Assembly (NCBI GenBank): GCA_035222895.1
Contig: JAVYIG010007509.1
Coordinates: 37,112 to 101,111 of the forward strand
DNA length: 64,000 nucleotides
Reading direction: 5' to 3'
Source of the DNA: Strongylocentrotus droebachiensis
Taxonomy: Eukaryota > Echinodermata > Echinoidea > Camarodonta > Strongylocentrotidae
Shown here: in pieces, positions 47,301 to 52,323 of the stretch
Layout of the letters: each line of letters begins with the position of its first letter
How positions within the stretch are numbered: position 1 is the stretch's first letter
Position numbers and translations under genes: made by a program
The notes under the pieces: model-generated
Told to the model about the DNA's origin: nothing
The model's database searches: none
Seen by the model: the letters and a program-made list of their open reading frames with translations, nothing else

Positions 47301-50300
47301 TATAGCCTAGTCTAGTATAGCCTGGTAAACCTGGGTCAAGCAACTTGTAGATGGGTCCTAAGATGTTCATGTTTAATGTGCTACCCTGAAAGACAGGTTA
47401 TAGGTCATAGGTCATAGGTGTCATAGAGGTGAAGTCCTACTTACCTATCCAGAGAGTATAGCCTAGTCTAGTATAGCCTTGTCTAGTATAGCCTGGTAAA
47501 CCTGGGTCAAGCAACTTGTAGATGGGTCCCAAGATGTTCATGTTTAATGTGCTACCCTGAAAGACAGGTTATAGGTCATAGGTCATAGGTGTCATAGAGG
47601 TGAAGTCCTACTTACCTATCCAGAGAGTATAGCCTAGTCTAGTATAGCCTTGTCTAGTATAGCCTGGTAAACCTGGGTCAAGCAACTTGTAGATGGGTCC
47701 TAAGATGTTCATGTTTAATGTGCTACCCTGAAAGACAGGTTATAGGTTATAGGTCATAGGTCATAGGTGTCATAGAGGTGAAGTCCTACTTACCTATCCA
47801 GAGAGTATAGCCTAGTCTAGTATAGCCTGGTAAATCCGTGTCAAGCAACTTGTAGATGGGCCCTAAGATGTTCATGTTTAACGTGCTACCCTGAAAGACA
47901 GGTTATAGGTCATAGGTCATATGTGTCATTGAATTGAAGTCCTACTTACCTATCCAGAGAGTATAGCCTAGTCTAGTATAGCCTGGTAAACCTGGGTCAA
48001 GCAACTTGTAGATGGGTCCCAAGATGTTCATGTTTAATGTGCTACCCTGAAAGACAGGTTATAGGTCATAGGTCATAGGTAATAGGTGTCATTGAAGTGA
48101 AGTCCTACTTACCTATCCAGAGAGTATAGCCTAGTCTAGTATAGCCTGGTAAACCTGGGTCAAGCAACTTGTAGATGGGTCCTAAGATGTTCATGTTTAA
48201 TGTGCTACCCTGAAAGACAGGTTATAGGTCATAGGTCATAGGTGTCATAGAGGTGAAGTCCTACTTACCTATCCAGAGAGTATAGCCTAGTCTAGTATAG
48301 CCTTGTCTAGTATAGCCTGGTAAACCTGGGTCAAGCAACTTGTAGATGGCCCTAAGATGTTCATGTTTAATGTGCTACCCTGAAAGACAGGTTATAGGTC
48401 ATAGGTCATAGGGGTCATAGAGGTGAAGTCCTACTTACCTATCCAGAGAGTATAGCCCAGTCTAGTATAGCCTGGTAAATCCGTGTCAAGCAACTTGTAG
48501 ATGGGCCCTAAGATGTTCATGTTTAATGTGCTACCCTGAAAGACAAGAAACAGAAGAATTATAAGATCTTGAGAATCAGATTTTAAAATAAACATATAAA
48601 AAAACTATATTTAATTTTTGACATTTGCTCACATTCTTCCTAATTTTTCTTCATCTACTGCAGTCATGTTGCTCGTCCTCTTTGTATAAAATATTCTTTA
48701 AAATGTTGTTCTCTCCTTCTTTTAGGTCGTGGGCCCTGTACGTGTTACACAAAGATAAGTTAGCAATTAACCATGATGTACATATGTACATGATCAACAA
48801 TTAATTGCTAAGTTTTGTATTTCATACAGAGCCCCTGTCTCTTAACTCTTCTTTATCTTTCGAATACCTCTCCTCCTTCCTTTGATTCTTTATGCCTACT
48901 TCCCTTATTCTTTGTCTTTTCATTTCTTTGCAGAAACGCCAGAAAGCCACCTCTCTCAGAAGTCAGAAAGTTTCTTCTTCTTCTTCACTCTCTCTCTCTA
49001 TCTGTCTTGTCTGTCTGTCTCTCTTTGCCTCTCTCTCTCTCTCTCTCTTTCTTTCTCTTTTGCTCTTTCTCTCTCTTCCTCGTTTCTCCTCTCTTTCTCC
49101 CATTGTTTATCTCACTTTCTCTCTCCCTCTATCCTCCTATACATCTCTTTTTTAATCTCCCCCTCCTTTCCCCCCTCCCTCCTAGGCCCCCCCCCCCCCC
49201 CCCCCCCTCTCTCTGCCGAGAAACAAGCGCAAGTTTCTCTAAACCGTCAGAAGCCTAAAATGGTGGATATCGAATAGAAATGTGTGTTAATTCTATAACA
49301 CATGTTCCACTGGGATGTCCACAAAGACTTATGATGGTTTCAAGAAACCGACCCCAAGGTCTACCGTATGTGTACATGTGCAGAGATGCATTTATCACAT
49401 TTGTCCGTAACAAATGGGGGTCCGCAGCATAATTTTCGCGCAAAACGTACACAAACACCCAATCACTCTTACTGCATTTCGAACCTTCCATTTTTAAGTC
49501 AAAAATAAAGATGTGCATAAAAAAATCTGTTTGCAGTCAAAGGATCTCCTCCTCGGGTACTCGCTCTTTTGAGTGAATCCATGATAATATTCAGGAAGAA
49601 AACACCTCGTTCAAGCTTGGAACGGCAAATTTGAATCCACAGTCAAATGGCAGAACTCGTATCCTACACATGCACACGTACACTCACCAGTACCACAGAC
49701 AGACCAGCCCAGGCCGCTAGGCCCGGCGCTCATGAACAACAACACACTGTATACCGCACTTGCTATGCACCCGCCGAGTCTTCGCTACTATACTTTGAAT
49801 GGGTATTGCGGGCACCGCGCGCACGATCATCCACCACCATGCTCCCCCCAAAATGCACGACTGCACGTAGCATACTAGTATCAAAACAGTAATGACGGCG
49901 ACCGTGTTGTTTCGGAATTAAACAAGATGGCGGCAGACGGACCATGTGCGCGAAAGTGCCTACCCAGTGTAGTCAAATTCAGTGAATTTATGAGTAAATG
50001 CGTGCGACATGCAGCGCTGTGTACGGAGGCTATATGTGATAAGGCGGCATTCGCTATAATGTACTTTTATTTATCATTTCCCCGTAACCTTTTGATTGTT
50101 TACCGTAACTCCGTAACAAGAGCATTAAAACCGTAACAAATACGGCGAAACCGTAACGGTTGGCATCTCTGCTTGTGTATCACTCACCACTCTTGAGAAG
50201 CTGAGCTGTAGTCCAAACACCATGTTGAGTTCTTTTCCTTTGAACCATTCTACAGAGTAGGTGTTCTGAGCCACAGCTAGGTTCTCACCTCCCAACCTGT

Positions 50301-52289
50301 GATGAGTCAGAAAAAGAAATTAGCTGCATTTACACTGCAACCAACAGTCATCAATTTTTATCACATTTCGGTCTTTCGCTGGTATTTGCCGAGAAACAAG
50401 GCAAGAAAGAAAAAAAAAAAAAATAAAAAAATAAAAAAAATAATAATAATAATCGAAATTGAAAAATCCACGAATTAGAATCATATAACAAGAAGTAATG
50501 TTGTATAGTGCTAGTACCCTTTGGTAAGCGTTAATCCTCATTACCAAGTCCCTCGGAGAGGACTTAAAGTTGTCAGTCCCCTGGTTGCTTACTTACATGT
50601 ACAAGCCTACACATGCTTTCTTAGCAGTCAGGTAAAACAAACAAACAAACAAATTGTTGAATGTTGACTCACCCAAAGATGAACCTGCCCACCAGCATGA
50701 CAGTGTAGTTGTTCAGCGTTGCACCAAGAGCAAAGATACATTGTCCAACCAGCACAAAGGCACCAAAGATCAGGGTACCAACTCTACAGAAATACAATAT
50801 TTTTTAGTTTTTTTAGATTTTTTATATTCAATTTCATTTTCATAATGTAGTACGCTTTAGGGACTATGAGAATTTTAATGAGAATGCTTTTATTGCTTTT
50901 AATGCTTATAATTATTGATATCATTGAAGAGCAAACTGGCCCTTGTAATGATTTCATTCGGATGGAAGCAGAAAAATAAGAAAAATAAGAGAAACAGAAT
51001 GTGGAAAGTTTGAAATAAATTGTACCAATAATGAGAAAGTTATGAATGGTGGAAATATGGAATCACTACATTTTCACGAATCTTAAATTAGTCATTTGGT
51101 TGGATTGGTGGATTGTCATGTAGTCTCAGACAACTCTTCACAGGGGTAATAGTGAGCACTAAAAAAAGAAAAGAAAAGAGGATTCGGGGGGGGGGGGGGG
51201 GAAATGGTTTCTACCAATATCCCCCCCCCCCCCCTTCGAGTAAGTAAAAATTGAGAAATAGGGCAAAATAGGGAAGAATAGAGAAAATCAGGATAAAATT
51301 GGGAAGAAAAACAAAAATCAGGAAGAAGAAAAAAAAAAAGGGTTATTATCAGGCCTGTCTTCCGTTTGCCGTGAACAAAGATAAAAATCATAACCAGTGG
51401 GGCATCTTACACGTCTTTCCCTTTAACACAGAGTTGCCTTCAATTGCAATGAATCAAACTAGAAAATTTTACAATCTCTATTTCCATACAAGTGGCAGAT
51501 GAAAGTGAGAAAGAAAGATGGGAGGGCACATTCACTCATTCATTTTCTTCATTCATTCATTCATTCTTCACCCATCCATCTACTGTATTCATTCATTCAT
51601 TCATTCATTCATTTATTCAATCATTCGATCAATCAATCAATCAATCATGCATTCATTTACCCATCCATCTATTCATTTCATTCATTCATTCAAAGTTTCC
51701 CCAAACATTTTCTTCATTTAATCTTCATTCATTGATTCAATCAATCAATCAATCAATTAATAAATCAATCAATCAATCAATCGCTCAATCAATCATTCAT
51801 TCACCCATCCATTCAATTTCATTCCAAACATTTTCTTCATTCATACATTCATTCATTCGTTCACTCGTTCATTCATTCACTCATTCATTCGTTCGTTCGT
51901 TCCTTCCTTCATTCATTCGTTTATTCATTCATTCGTTCATTCACTCATTAATTTCCTTTATTCCTTCATTCATTCATTTTTCACTCATTAATTTCCTTCA
52001 TTCCTTTATTCATTCATTTTTCACTCATTAATTTCCTTCATTCCTTTATTCATTCATTTTTCACTCATTAATTTCCTTCCTTCGTTCATTTTTTCTGCCT
52101 TACCTGACGCCAAACACTTTGTCCAGGAGGAAACCGCCAAAGAAACAGAGCACAACATTCGGCCATGAATAGAGGGAGTAGAGAAGCATGAAACTAGCTG
52201 TGTCCTTGTGCATAACCTGGCAAGGAGTAAACCAAAAACAAAAAAAGTTTTGACATATCATGTTAAAAATAATAATTCCATTGAATTTT

Positions 52290-52323
<34 letters not shown>

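Noticed and set aside
46260..48541. CRISPR-like regular repeat array
   Set aside because: The period is regular, but the repeat unit is an exon with splice sites and the spacers are themselves repeated, in an animal genome.
51492..52031. 179-codon frame rich in Ile-His-Ser
   Set aside because: Translation of a tetranucleotide microsatellite.
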